DNA from: Kaistella solincola
GTDB lineage: Bacteria; Bacteroidota; Bacteroidia; Flavobacteriales; Weeksellaceae
Length of the DNA stretch: 64,000 nucleotides
Assembly (NCBI RefSeq): GCF_000812875.1
Contig: NZ_JSYK01000003.1
Span: 1,116,001-1,180,000 of the forward strand
Direction: 5' to 3'
The notes beneath the pieces were generated by a model, which saw nothing but the letters and a program-made list of their open reading frames with translations, made no database searches and was not told the DNA's origin. Each line of letters opens with the position of its first letter. Within the stretch, counting starts at the first letter, position 1. Below, one piece after another: positions 33,606 to 41,760 of this stretch. The position numbers and the translations under genes are program-made.

Positions 33606-33634
33606 AAAAATTTGCCGTTTTAGCAGGTTATTTA
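33606..33634. repeat. Small palindrome between pcd and lat
   Basis: AAAAATTTGCCGTTTTAGCA, then GGTTATTTA: left arm intact, right arm decayed. It overlaps the pcd stop codon by a few bases. Confidence 0.6.
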
Positions 33635-35182
33635 TAAATCGAATTTTATTCCCTGCGCGAGTGGCAAGCTGTCTGTATAATTAATGGTGTTGGTTTGTCG
33701 GCGCATATAGTATTTCCAGACATCGGAGCCGGATTCGCGGCCGCCACCGGTTTCTTTTTCACCGCCAAAAGCGCCACCGATTTCAGCACCGGACGTCCCG
33801 ATATTTACATTCGCGATTCCGCAATCGGAGCCTTGCTGAGAAAGGAATAATTCTGCCTGACGCATATCTGTCGTCATGATGGCGGAACTTAAACCTTGCG
33901 GAACGTCGTTCTGCATTGCAATTGCCTCTTCCAAAGTTTTATATTTCATGATGTAAAGTATCGGTGCAAATGTTTCGTGCTGTACGATCTCAAAAGAATT
34001 TTCGACTTCCGCGATACACGGTTTTACATAGCAGCCGGACGTGTAATGTTCACCTTCTAAAACGCCACCTTCGACCACAAATTTTCCGCCTTCTTTCTTG
34101 CATTTTTCAATGGAATCCAGATATTGCTGTACCGCGTCTTTATCGATCAATGGTCCCACGTGATTGTTTTCATCCAAAGGATTTCCGATTTTCAGTTGCG
34201 CGTACGCCTTCACCAAACGGTTTTTCACGTCTTCAAAAATAGATTCATGTATGATTAAACGTCTCGTAGATGTGCATCTTTGCCCCGCAGTTCCTACAGC
34301 GCCAAAAACAGCACCGATAATCGACATATTTAAATCTGCATTTTCAGTGAAAATAATGGCATTATTTCCTCCCAGTTCCAAAATTGATTTTCCGAAACGC
34401 TGCGCCACATTCGTTCCGACCATTCGTCCGACTTTCGTAGAACCTGTGAAAGAAATTAAAGCCACATTTTTATCATTAACCAATCGGTCACCGATTTTGT
34501 GATCGCCCACAATCATGCTGGAAATTCCTTCCGGCAACTCGTTTTCCCTTAAAACTTCAGTAATAATATTTTGACACGCAATTCCACAAAGCGGTGTTTT
34601 TTCCGAAGGTTTCCAAATGGTGACATTTCCACAGATCCACGCAAGTGCTGTATTCCAGGACCAAACTGCTACCGGAAAATTGAAAGCGGAAATAATCCCC
34701 ACGATTCCGAGCGGATGATATTGCTCGTACATGCGGTGCCCCGGTCTTTCAGAGTGCATCGTAAAACCATACAGCTGGCGCGATAAACCTACGGCAAAAT
34801 CACAGATATCGATCATTTCCTGAACTTCACCCAAACCTTCCTGCAAAGATTTTCCCATTTCATACGAAACCAGTTTTCCCAAATCCTCTTTGTAGTGACG
34901 CAGTTTTAAACCAAACTGCCTCACCAGTTCGCCTCTTTTCGGTGCGGGAATTTGTCGGAATTCTAAAAATGCTTTTTTTGAAGTTTCAATCACCGCGTCG
35001 TAATCGCTGAAATTCGCGGTGGTGACTTTTGCGATGAGTTTTCCGTCGGTTGGCGAATAACTTTCGAGCACATCACCATTGGCAAAGTATTTTCCGCCGG
35101 TTGAAACTCCTAAATTTTCTGTTGAAATTCCTAAATTAGAAAGGGATTTTTCGATTCCAAAATCCTGATTTGTGTGGGACAT
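33632..35182 (-). CDS. pcd: Aminoadipate-semialdehyde / piperideine-6-carboxylate dehydrogenase
   Basis: A 516-aa aldehyde dehydrogenase of the ALDH7 type. Motifs: FNFPVAVWSWNTALAWICGN, WKPSEKTPL, ELGGNNAIIF (catalytic Glu) and GTAGQRCTSTRR with the catalytic Cys near 300. Together with lat it resembles the Flavobacterium lutescens lat-pcd pair that oxidises lysine-derived semialdehyde to 2-aminoadipate with NAD(P). In most bacteria ALDH7 (AmaB) has the same role. The final stretch NTINYTDSLPLAQGIKFDL is the usual C-terminus. Confidence 0.9.
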   Translation of the reverse strand: MSHTNQDFGIEKSLSNLGISTENLGVSTGGKYFANGDVLESYSPTDGKLIAKVTTANFSDYDAVIETSKKAFLEFRQIPAPKRGELVRQFGLKLRHYKEDLGKLVSYEMGKSLQEGLGEVQEMIDICDFAVGLSRQLYGFTMHSERPGHRMYEQYHPLGIVGIISAFNFPVAVWSWNTALAWICGNVTIWKPSEKTPLCGIACQNIITEVLRENELPEGISSMIVGDHKIGDRLVNDKNVALISFTGSTKVGRMVGTNVAQRFGKSILELGGNNAIIFTENADLNMSIIGAVFGAVGTAGQRCTSTRRLIIHESIFEDVKNRLVKAYAQLKIGNPLDENNHVGPLIDKDAVQQYLDSIEKCKKEGGKFVVEGGVLEGEHYTSGCYVKPCIAEVENSFEIVQHETFAPILYIMKYKTLEEAIAMQNDVPQGLSSAIMTTDMRQAELFLSQQGSDCGIANVNIGTSGAEIGGAFGGEKETGGGRESGSDVWKYYMRRQTNTINYTDSLPLAQGIKFDL

Positions 35183-35287
35183 AATTCTATTTTGAGTTGA
35201 CCTTAAAGATAGAAAATTTAGCCAAAGCAGGAAAATTTCGGGAGCTTTTCTTCGGATTTTTTTAAACTTTAAGTGATAAAAAACAGG

Positions 35288-35316
35288 AAAAAATGCCGAA
35301 ATAAGGCGGAATTTTT
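35288..35316. repeat. Small palindrome upstream of the 53-aa membrane protein
   Basis: AAAAAATGCCGAAATAAGGC, then GGAATTTTT: family member, loop altered, in the divergent gap after pcd. Confidence 0.55.
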
Positions 35317-35351
35317 ATGGAACGAAAATCAGGCGTCCGAAAAAATAATGT

Positions 35352-35359
35352 TAATTTTG
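35352..35359 (+). promoter_or_regulatory. Predicted -7 box deciding the start of the small membrane protein
   Basis: TAATTTTG, a perfect TAnnTTTG match, ends 14 bp before the ATG at 35374. It lies inside the longer reading frame from 35317 and so argues for the shorter protein. Confidence 0.6.
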
Positions 35360-35373
35360 AGGAAAAGTATTCA

Positions 35374-35535
35374 ATGGAAAATATTCAGCCGGAAAACGGC
35401 AAAAATTCCAAATTTAGAAAATGGTTTAAACGCGTCGGCATCGGCGGTTTGATATTTTTCACCGTGAAAGGAATCGCGTGGCTTTTTGTGTTTTATTACG
35501 GTGCAGAACTTTTTCAGGACTGCAGTGCGAAATAA
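35374..35535 (+). CDS. Small single-pass membrane protein
   Basis: A 53-aa protein from the ATG at 35374: a polar N-terminus, a basic patch (KFRKWFKRVG) and one hydrophobic helix (IGGLIFFTVKGIAWLFVFYY). The basic patch before the helix predicts N-in topology. Similar short proteins are common in flavobacteria and have no known function. It nearly touches the opposing GNAT gene (2-bp gap between stops). Confidence 0.65.
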   Translation: MENIQPENGKNSKFRKWFKRVGIGGLIFFTVKGIAWLFVFYYGAELFQDCSAK

Positions 35536-35537
35536 TT

Positions 35538-36083
35538 TTAATGTAAATTCTGCTTGATTTTCCAGGCTTTTTTCGTGATTTGGAAAACGGTATTTATTTT
35601 TGAAGCTTCGCCGAAATACGCCACTTCCTCGTTCCCCAAATTTTCTGCGCCCAACTTTTCCATCGCTTTTATGGAGCGTAAATTATCCTTTCCGACATGG
35701 AAAATCACCTTTTCCACAAACTGGAAAATATAATCCAGCATCATATTTTTCACCTGCGGATTGATGTTTTTCCCCCAGGATTTGGTGCCGTAAAAAGTGT
35801 AACCGATGAAAATGCTGTTGTCTTCTTCGTTAAAATCATAAAATCTGGTGCTTCCCAAAACTTCCTCTGAATTTTTATCGATGACCAAAAATGCACCTTT
35901 GCTCTGAAGCGCGCCGGTGAAAAAATTTTGAAAAACTTCTCTTTTATAGCGTTCTTTATTCGGATGCATTGCCCAAACTTCCGGATCGGAAGCGACCGCA
36001 AATAACCTTTCAAAATCGTTTTTCTGCAAAGGAACGAGCTCAATATTTTCGTTTTCTAAAGTAGGTTGAATGGAAAAATTCAT
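35538..36083 (-). CDS. GNAT-family N-acetyltransferase
   Basis: A 181-aa protein with the pattern of RimJ/RimL-type GNATs: IELVPLQKNDFERLFAVASD at the start, VLGSTRFYDFNEEDNSIFIGY in the middle, and RSIKAMEKLGAENLG near 145, the acetyl-CoA-binding end. RimL relatives acetylate protein N-termini or small amines, and this subgroup is of unknown specificity. The gene has an arm-hairpin repeat in its 5' spacer. Confidence 0.85.
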   Translation of the reverse strand: MNFSIQPTLENENIELVPLQKNDFERLFAVASDPEVWAMHPNKERYKREVFQNFFTGALQSKGAFLVIDKNSEEVLGSTRFYDFNEEDNSIFIGYTFYGTKSWGKNINPQVKNMMLDYIFQFVEKVIFHVGKDNLRSIKAMEKLGAENLGNEEVAYFGEASKINTVFQITKKAWKIKQNLH

Positions 36084-36150
36084 GGCTTTTCGGGTGTTTT
36101 TTTTGATTTTAAAAAGTTAAGAAATTTTCTAATAAAACGCGTTTTCGCAA

Positions 36151-36220
36151 GAGGGATCGCAGTGGAAATCCCGCAATACCGGCCGCCAGGTCGGGATGAG
36201 GAATTGCAACGAAGAGCCCG
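36151..36220 (+). repeat. Arm-hairpin intergenic element, copy 3
   Basis: Left arm GAGGGATCGCAGTGGAAATC, right arm ATTGCAACGAAGAGCCCG (36203-36220). The core between them pairs weakly (GCAAT...ATTGC plus GGCCGCC). A second A/T-rich inverted repeat (GCTTTTTTT / AAAAAAAGC) follows at 36221-36258. It lies between ada and the GNAT gene, both reading minus. Confidence 0.8.
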
Positions 36221-36269
36221 GCTTTTTTTGAAAAGGTGAAGCAAGGAAAAAAAGCTTGCCCAAAAAGAA

Positions 36270-37313
36270 TTAAAAAAGAATTGCCTGCTCCAGTTCCAGC
36301 AACTTCTGTTTGCGCCAGATTCCGCCGCCGTAACCGGTTAACGTTCCGTTGCTGCCGATGACGCGGTGACACGGAATTAAAATCGAAATCTTATTCATGC
36401 CATTTGCATTGGCGACCGCGCGAACTTTTTTCGGATCACCCAAAACATCCGATTGTTTGCGGTAAGACCAGGTTTCACCGTAAGGAATGTGGCGCAAAAC
36501 CTGCCAGACTTCTTTTTGAAAGTTTGTTCCGACCGGCGAAAGCGGAACCGTAAATTCCTTTCTTTCACCCGAAAAATATTCCGCGAGTTCCTTTTCCAAA
36601 ATTGTAAAATGCGGATTTTCGCCCTGAATAATTGTGGCGTTTAAGGATTTTGCCAAATCTTTAAACTCGGTTTCCAGCATTTTTCTATCGGTGAATTCCA
36701 ACATGCAGATTCCGTCTTCAACGGCCGCGGCGTACATCGTTCCGAGCGGAGTTTCAAGTCTTTTTAGATCGATAATTCTTTGCGTTTTAGAATTTTTCGG
36801 TGAGACACCAAAAATAGTTTTAAAGCTTTCATTAAAACCGCTTAAACTCTCAAAACCGCTGTCGTAAGCCGTTTCAATAATATTTTCACCTTGCTGAAGT
36901 TTTTTAAAAGCAGTATTTAGGCGAAACATTCTTTGGAAAGCCTGAAACGTCATTCCGTGGTTTTTCTGAAACCAACGACGCATGGTTGCAGGTTCGATGT
37001 CGCGCTGCATCAAATCATAATCTTTAAATTTCAACGCGGGATTTTCGCGGAGTTCTTCTAAAATTTTTTGGATATAAACGGGCGTTTTTTCCGGGTTTTC
37101 CAGAGGTTTGCAGATTTTGCAAGGTCGGTAACCTTTTAAAATTGCCGCTTTTGTGGACGAAAAAAATTCTACATTTTCAGATTTTGGTTTTCGCGCCGTG
37201 CAGGTGGGGCGGCAAAAAATTCCGGTGGTTTTTACGCCCATCCAAAAAACGCCTTCGAACTCGGAATTTTTTTGAAATGAAGCTTGGTACATGATATCGT
37301 CTGAAAGTTGCAT
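36270..37313 (-). CDS. ada: Bifunctional Ada: methylphosphotriester sensor, AraC-type regulator and O6-methylguanine methyltransferase
   Basis: A 347-aa protein with the full E. coli-type layout. N-terminal zinc domain (GVKTTGIFCRPTCTARKP, then GYRPCKICKP) with four Cys, one of which accepts methyl groups. AraC-type HTH at about 85-180 (MRRWFQKNHGMTFQAFQRMF). C-terminal Ogt domain with the active-site PCHRVIGSNG near 320. In E. coli, methylation of the N-terminal cysteine turns Ada into an activator of its own gene and of alkA. No alkA or alkB partner is adjacent. Its -7 box lies 16 bp upstream. Confidence 0.95.
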   Translation of the reverse strand: MQLSDDIMYQASFQKNSEFEGVFWMGVKTTGIFCRPTCTARKPKSENVEFFSSTKAAILKGYRPCKICKPLENPEKTPVYIQKILEELRENPALKFKDYDLMQRDIEPATMRRWFQKNHGMTFQAFQRMFRLNTAFKKLQQGENIIETAYDSGFESLSGFNESFKTIFGVSPKNSKTQRIIDLKRLETPLGTMYAAAVEDGICMLEFTDRKMLETEFKDLAKSLNATIIQGENPHFTILEKELAEYFSGERKEFTVPLSPVGTNFQKEVWQVLRHIPYGETWSYRKQSDVLGDPKKVRAVANANGMNKISILIPCHRVIGSNGTLTGYGGGIWRKQKLLELEQAILF

Positions 37314-37328
37314 ACGGTAAATTTAAAG

Positions 37329-37336
37329 CAAATATA
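37329..37336 (-). promoter_or_regulatory. Predicted -7 box of ada
   Basis: TATATTTG on the minus strand, a perfect TAnnTTTG match, 15 bp upstream of the ATG. An Ada-binding site was not recognisable by eye. Confidence 0.6.
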
Positions 37337-37415
37337 CTTTAAGACAAAAACCAATACAACCGAAAAATTGACAACTATTTTTCATAAAAAAAGTGAACCG
37401 AAGTTCACTTTGAAA

Positions 37416-38015
37416 TTATTTTTTCGCAGCGGCGTCTCTTTGGATTTTGTTGATCTCGTTAAGTTTTTCAATAATCTGACCGACGACTTCGGGTTTTGCT
37501 TCTTTAATATTAACCGTTGCTTTGGTCATATCCCAGGATAAAACCAAATCTATAGAATGCGCATCCACAGGATTTAAAGCGATCTCAAACCATTCCTGTT
37601 TTTCGGAAGATTTCTGAGCCGGTACGGTTACATCGATAACATTGAGTTTCTCGTCGTAAGTATACGCGCCCCACTGCTGTGCATCTTTATTTAAAATGAT
37701 TTTCCAGTCTTTTTCGGTTGGAATCACGAAAAGTCCGTAAGTTCCTGCCATTACTTCTTTTCCGCCGAAGTTTACATTTTGGCCGAAAGTGATTTTAGTT
37801 GAAGAATTTGCGCCAGCACGCCACACTTTTCCGAAAGGAACGAGGTCGCCGAAAATTTTTCTGCCTTTCACGCCCGGTCTGCCATAATCAACAGTAATTT
37901 TTGAAAGTGAAAACTGCTGTTCCACAGTTTGGCGCGGACTGGCAGTTGGTACGCTGAACTGCGCAAAGCCCATCATAGAGAAGGATAAAGCGAAAAGTAA
38001 AATGATTTTTTTCAT
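37416..38015 (-). CDS. DUF2911 secreted protein
   Basis: A 199-aa protein with a signal peptide (MKKIILLFALSFSMMGFAQ). The mature part has the family pattern ASPRQTVEQQFSLSKITVDY, then GRPGVKGRKIFGDLVPFG, WRAGANSSTKITF, and GKEVMAGTYGLFVIPTEKDW. DUF2911 is a beta-rich Bacteroidetes family of unknown function, presumably periplasmic. It is monocistronic by spacing. Confidence 0.9.
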   Translation of the reverse strand: MKKIILLFALSFSMMGFAQFSVPTASPRQTVEQQFSLSKITVDYGRPGVKGRKIFGDLVPFGKVWRAGANSSTKITFGQNVNFGGKEVMAGTYGLFVIPTEKDWKIILNKDAQQWGAYTYDEKLNVIDVTVPAQKSSEKQEWFEIALNPVDAHSIDLVLSWDMTKATVNIKEAKPEVVGQIIEKLNEINKIQRDAAAKK

Positions 38016-38152
38016 AGTTAAAATTTATTCGGTGTTAAAAAGGTATTTTTTTCAGTTTTGCTAAGATAGAAATTTTGAGCCGAAAAGCCGGAAATAAAAA
38101 GTCACTTAAACCGAAATTTAAGTGACTCCCATTAAAAATAAAACTATGAAAA

Positions 38153-38725
38153 CTATGGCATAAGAACCGTGTCTATAACGTGAATTACACCATTTGACTG
38201 ATTAACATCTGCAATTGTAATTTTTGCAGAGTTTCCTTTGGCATCGGATACATACATCATATTATTTTTCATCCAGAAGCTTAATTCTTCACCCTGAACT
38301 GTTTTTGCCATGTATTTTCCACCATTTTTTGTGATCCACATGGATAAATCTTTAGCGGAAATTCTTCCCGGCACCACGTGGTAGGTTAAAATTTTGGTCA
38401 ACATTTCTTTGTTTTCCGGCATTACCAGCATATTTACCGTTCCAGCTGGCAATTTTTCAAAAGCTGCATCGGTTGGTGCGAAAACCGTGAAAGGTCCGTC
38501 TCCCTGTAAAGTTTCTACTAAACCTGCGGCTTTTACGGCAGCGACTAAAGTCGTGTGATCTTTGGAATTTACGGCATTTTCAATAATGTTTTTGGTTGCG
38601 TACATTGGTGCGCCGCCCACCATTACGGTTTTTTCCTGCATTGTCATCGGTGCGCAAGATTGTGTTGCCATTCCGAAAGTTAAAGTTAGCGCTAGGGCTG
38701 CTGTGGTCATTTTTAAATAGTTCAT
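38153..38725 (-). CDS. Fasciclin-domain lipoprotein
   Basis: A 190-aa protein. The signal peptide ends in a lipobox-like TQSC (Cys24), then one FAS1 domain: NIIENAVNSKDHTTLVAAVK, LQGDGPFTVFAPTDAAFEKL (H1 motif) and a C-terminal VNQSNGVIHVIDTVLMP (H2 motif). FAS1 domains mediate adhesion or interaction at the cell surface. The neighbours msrB (same strand, 83 bp away) and a divergent ECF sigma/anti-sigma pair suggest an envelope-stress setting. Confidence 0.9.
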   Translation of the reverse strand: MNYLKMTTAALALTLTFGMATQSCAPMTMQEKTVMVGGAPMYATKNIIENAVNSKDHTTLVAAVKAAGLVETLQGDGPFTVFAPTDAAFEKLPAGTVNMLVMPENKEMLTKILTYHVVPGRISAKDLSMWITKNGGKYMAKTVQGEELSFWMKNNMMYVSDAKGNSAKITIADVNQSNGVIHVIDTVLMP

Positions 38726-38808
38726 TTTAAATTGATTTAATGTTATATAATTGATGTGTTGTTTGGAGATACGAGGTTTGGAAAGTTTTGGTTCTCTTCT
38801 GCTTGAAA

Positions 38809-39345
38809 TTATTTTGAATTTTTTGCATTCGGCTCAAATTCCAGCGAAATTGAATTCATACAAAAACGCTTCTTCGAAGCTGTTGGTCCATCATCGAAAA
38901 GATGACCTAAATGCGCGTCGCATCGTCCGCACCGAACTTCGGTTCTGACCATATTATAAGAAGTGTCCTTTTTATAAATCACCGATTTCGGGCGGATGGT
39001 TTCAAAAAAACTCGGCCAGCCGCAGGTGCTCGCAAATTTTGCATCCGATTTAAATAAAGCATTTCCGCAGGCAGCGCAATAATACGTTCCGAGGCCGTCA
39101 AAATCATTGTATTTTCCCGTGAAAGCCATTTCAGTGTCATTGAGTCTGGAAACCGAAAAAAGATTAGCGTTCAAAACTTTTTTCCAGGTAGAATTCGGCA
39201 TATTCAGGATTTTGGTATCTGTTCGGGAATAGAACGGATTGACGATATTTTTACCGTTTATTTTCTGGATTCTTTGCGCTTCCATCATTTGAACCGAAAA
39301 AAGAGAAACCAAAAAAATTGCCGATATTTTAAGGAAATTTTTCAT
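38809..39345 (-). CDS. msrB: Periplasmic peptide-methionine (R)-S-oxide reductase
   Basis: A 178-aa protein with a signal peptide (about 1-23, MKNFLKISAIFLVSLFSVQM) and a complete MsrB domain: zinc-binding CAACG and CGRCDAHLGH pairs, STCGWPSFF, and the catalytic Cys in RFCMNSISLEF. It repairs methionine-R-sulfoxide in exported proteins. A resolving electron donor is not encoded nearby. Divergent from the sigma factor gene, with a 93-bp gap. Confidence 0.93.
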   Translation of the reverse strand: MKNFLKISAIFLVSLFSVQMMEAQRIQKINGKNIVNPFYSRTDTKILNMPNSTWKKVLNANLFSVSRLNDTEMAFTGKYNDFDGLGTYYCAACGNALFKSDAKFASTCGWPSFFETIRPKSVIYKKDTSYNMVRTEVRCGRCDAHLGHLFDDGPTASKKRFCMNSISLEFEPNAKNSK

Positions 39346-39414
39346 TTTATAAATTTTATTTAAAAGATATACGGCTGAAGTGAAAAATTGGTTTTATATC
39401 TTAAGAAAATAAAC

Positions 39415-39422
39415 TATTTTTG
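39415..39422 (+). promoter_or_regulatory. Predicted -7 box of the ECF sigma gene
   Basis: TATTTTTG, a perfect TAnnTTTG match, 16 bp upstream of the proposed TTG start at 39439. It is of the housekeeping type; a separate ECF-type autoregulatory promoter was not recognised. Confidence 0.55.
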
Positions 39423-39438
39423 AGGGCGAATAATTCAT

Positions 39439-40017
39439 TTGAAAAGAGAAACCATTTCTACGGAGCAACTTTTGTCTTTACTGTTAAGTAGAGATGAAAA
39501 TGGTTTTAACTATTTGTATGATAATTATTCAGGCGCACTGTATGGAGTAATTTTCCGAATTGTGCGATATGAAGTGGAAGCTAATGAAGTGATGCAGGAC
39601 GTGTTTGTAAAAATCTGGAATTCCATCACCAGTTATGACGCGAAAAAAGCCACACTTTACACCTGGATGCTGAACATCGCCCGAAATTCTGCCATCGACC
39701 GCCTCAAATCAAAATCTTTCCAAAACGATTTAAAAAACCAAAGTATCCCCGACTTCGTAAATGACAATGCAGCACTTTCTACGGAACAGATTCACGAATT
39801 TCATGAGGTTCAAAAAGGAGTAAATTCTTTGCGGGACGACTATAAAATCCTGATCAACAAAGCCTATTTCGGTGGTCTTACCCAAGAGGAAATTTCCGAA
39901 GAACTCGGCATTCCGTTGGGCACAGTAAAAACACGTACAAGAGCTGCCTTATCAGAATTAAAAAATATTTTAAAAGATTTTAAATTTATTATTATTTTAT
40001 TTTTTTTGCTTAAATAA
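39439..40017 (+). CDS. ECF-type RNA polymerase sigma factor (SigK-like)
   Basis: A 192-aa protein with sigma-70 region 2 (FNYLYDNYSGALYGVIFRIV, then EVMQDVFVKIWNSITSYDAK) and region 4 (INKAYFGGLTQEEISEELGI, then PLGTVKTRTRAALSELK). The start is TTG; no ATG in frame precedes region 2. Two bases separate it from the next gene, an RskA-like membrane anti-sigma factor, so the pair forms a standard sensor unit. Divergent msrB and the fasciclin gene are likely targets by position only. The C-terminus ends in an unusual hydrophobic IIILFFLLK tail. Confidence 0.9.
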   Translation: MKRETISTEQLLSLLLSRDENGFNYLYDNYSGALYGVIFRIVRYEVEANEVMQDVFVKIWNSITSYDAKKATLYTWMLNIARNSAIDRLKSKSFQNDLKNQSIPDFVNDNAALSTEQIHEFHEVQKGVNSLRDDYKILINKAYFGGLTQEEISEELGIPLGTVKTRTRAALSELKNILKDFKFIIILFFLLK

Positions 40018-40019
40018 AA

Positions 40020-40796
40020 GTGGATATTAAAACTTACATATCATCTGGCGTGATTGAAGATTATGCATTGGGAATCCTTCCGCAGGAAGAATCTTCGATA
40101 TTGGAGTGTGTAATGAGCAATAATGCAGAAGTTAAACAAGCCGTACTTGAAGTGCAGGAAACATTAGAAAAATTAGCAACAATACAGGCGATTACACCGC
40201 CGACCACTTTGAAGGAAGAAATCCGGAAAAGAATCGAATTCGGAAATCCCGCCGTGAATTCCGGAAAAATAGTGCCTTTAAGCACCGAAAAAACTGAAAT
40301 TAGAAAAACCGGCGATTTTTCCGGTTGGATGAAAGCCGCTTCTGTAGCCTTGCTTCTTGGTTTAGGATTTTTAGGTTATCAGCTTTCAAATAAAAATGCG
40401 GAGCTGCAAACCATCGCGCAACAAAACACGGAACTATCCACCAAAATCACCGATTTGGAACAGATGAATTCCATCATTATGAATTCCAGAAGAATTGAAT
40501 TGAAAGGCGTAGAAAAACATCCGGACATGATTGCGGACGTGTATTGGCACACCTCGAAAAAAGTTTTTCTCGAAATTAAAAATTTGCCGCCAGCGCCGGC
40601 CGGGAAACAATATCAGCTTTGGGCAATTGTTGATGGAAAACCGGTAGATATGGGAATGCACAATGCGAAATCCGATTCTACCGTTCAGGAAATGAAGTCT
40701 GTAGACAAAGCACAGGCTTTCGCCATCACTTTAGAAAAAGAAGGCGGCAACGCGCAACCTACGATGGAGGAAATGTACGTTATGGGAACAACTTAA
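40020..40796 (+). CDS. RskA-like membrane anti-sigma factor
   Basis: A 258-aa protein from a GTG start. N-terminal helical anti-sigma part (SGVIEDYALGILPQEESSIL), a single membrane segment near 104-120 (AASVALLLGLGFLGYQL), a short coiled coil, then a periplasmic RskA domain (KVFLEIKNLPPAPAGKQYQL, WAIVDGKPVDMG). It should hold the upstream sigma factor at the membrane until a periplasmic signal, possibly redox, releases it. Confidence 0.88.
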   Translation: MDIKTYISSGVIEDYALGILPQEESSILECVMSNNAEVKQAVLEVQETLEKLATIQAITPPTTLKEEIRKRIEFGNPAVNSGKIVPLSTEKTEIRKTGDFSGWMKAASVALLLGLGFLGYQLSNKNAELQTIAQQNTELSTKITDLEQMNSIIMNSRRIELKGVEKHPDMIADVYWHTSKKVFLEIKNLPPAPAGKQYQLWAIVDGKPVDMGMHNAKSDSTVQEMKSVDKAQAFAITLEKEGGNAQPTMEEMYVMGTT

Positions 40797-40827
40797 AAAA
40801 AATTTGCTCTTTTAGCACCAAAAAAAT
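40795..40827. repeat. Small palindrome at the end of the anti-sigma gene
   Basis: AAAAAAAATTTGCTCTTTTA, then GCACCAAAAAAAT. The left arm is intact and the right arm A-rich. A second stem, AAAATCCACATTTTTCAATGTG-like, follows and may serve as terminator. Confidence 0.5.
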
Positions 40828-40865
40828 CCACATTTTTCAATGTGGATTTTTATTTTTTGTAGTTC

Positions 40866-41399
40866 TTACAAATTGTTAGAATCATCAGTATACCATCTGT
40901 TGTAGGTATCTCTGGCGTCATCCTCATGTCTTGGTTTGAAGCCCATGTAGATTCCACCGTTTTTGATGTCGTCCTGGTATCTTTCAGCTTCATCTTCCGG
41001 CACGCCCATTCCGGTAAGTGCTCCGATTAAACCTCCTGTTGCGGCTCCTGCTCCTGCTCCTGCAAGTCCTGCTGCTAACGGACCTGCAACGATCAAACCT
41101 AAACCAGGTAATAATACGTTACTTCCGATTGCTGCAATTGCACCTACAACAGCACCAACTCCACCACCGATTAAGGAACCGGTTCCGGCATTGTCAGCTA
41201 CTTTATCTCCAAGAGCAGTGTCTGTATCAACATCGTTTTCGAAGTGTCTTTTTCTGGTTTCGTCAGACATCATCACGTTGATATCATCCTGTCCATAACC
41301 TCTTGTTGATAAATCGTTGTAAGCACGATCCGCATCTTCTCTGGTGTTGAATACTTTTGACACATAATCATTTCTGTACTCTGGCTTGTAATTTTCCAT
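40866..41399 (-). CDS. Glycine-zipper general stress protein
   Basis: A 177-aa protein from the ATG at 41399 (an upstream in-frame start at 41447 lies in the spacer). N-terminal YflT-like part (VSKVFNTREDADRAYNDLST, RGYGQDDINVMMSDETR), then a glycine/alanine-rich double hairpin at about 75-135 (GTGSLIGGGVGAVVGAIAAI; GAGAGAATGGLIGALTGMGV) that resembles glycine-zipper membrane segments. C-terminal part is acidic. Relatives are general-stress or osmotic-stress proteins of unknown mechanism. Monocistronic. Confidence 0.82.
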   Translation of the reverse strand: MENYKPEYRNDYVSKVFNTREDADRAYNDLSTRGYGQDDINVMMSDETRKRHFENDVDTDTALGDKVADNAGTGSLIGGGVGAVVGAIAAIGSNVLLPGLGLIVAGPLAAGLAGAGAGAATGGLIGALTGMGVPEDEAERYQDDIKNGGIYMGFKPRHEDDARDTYNRWYTDDSNNL

Positions 41400-41712
41400 A
41401 ATTAAATAAATTTTAATGTTAGTATAGTGTTGCTGTCCTAAATTCAATTAAGGTGCCACCCTCCGGTCATTTCGGTTTATTTAACATTTTTTATGAATTA
41501 CTGCTGAATAATAAAAATTTGGGGTTGTTTGGGAAAAAAAATTCAGATTAATATAAGGAGTGCATACTAATGAAAAATTCTGTTTTAAATTTTATTTGAG
41601 TTAAATCAGAAAAATTCCGCCTTAAAGCAGGTAATTTTTCGGAATTGAATAGGAAGAATTTTGATGAATTTTGTTTAAGCTGAAACAGAAAAATTCGGCT
41701 TTATTTCAGAAT
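41400..41712. other. Spacer after the glycine-zipper gene's start, with small palindromes
   Basis: No gene. Two family palindromes are present: 41610-41640 (AAAAATTCCGCCTTAAAGCA, then GGTAATTTTT) and a decayed one at 41688-41714 (AAAAATTCGGCTTTATTTCA). The 41430-41600 part is AT-rich and presumably holds the promoter for the minus-strand stress gene; no consensus box was found. Confidence 0.55.
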
Positions 41713-41740
41713 AAAAAAAGCGAAGATTTCTCTTCGCTTC
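41713..41740 (-). terminator. Terminator of the pyrB-carA-carB operon
   Basis: Perfect 9-bp stem AAGCGAAGA / TCTTCGCTT with loop TTTC, followed on the minus strand by a T-run. It lies 21 bp after the carB stop. Confidence 0.85.
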
Positions 41741-41760
41741 AGTTATAATTAATGGAAAAT

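Noticed and set aside
41018-41281. Leucine-rich frame opposite the glycine-zipper gene
   Set aside because: Low-complexity shadow of the Gly/Ala repeat.
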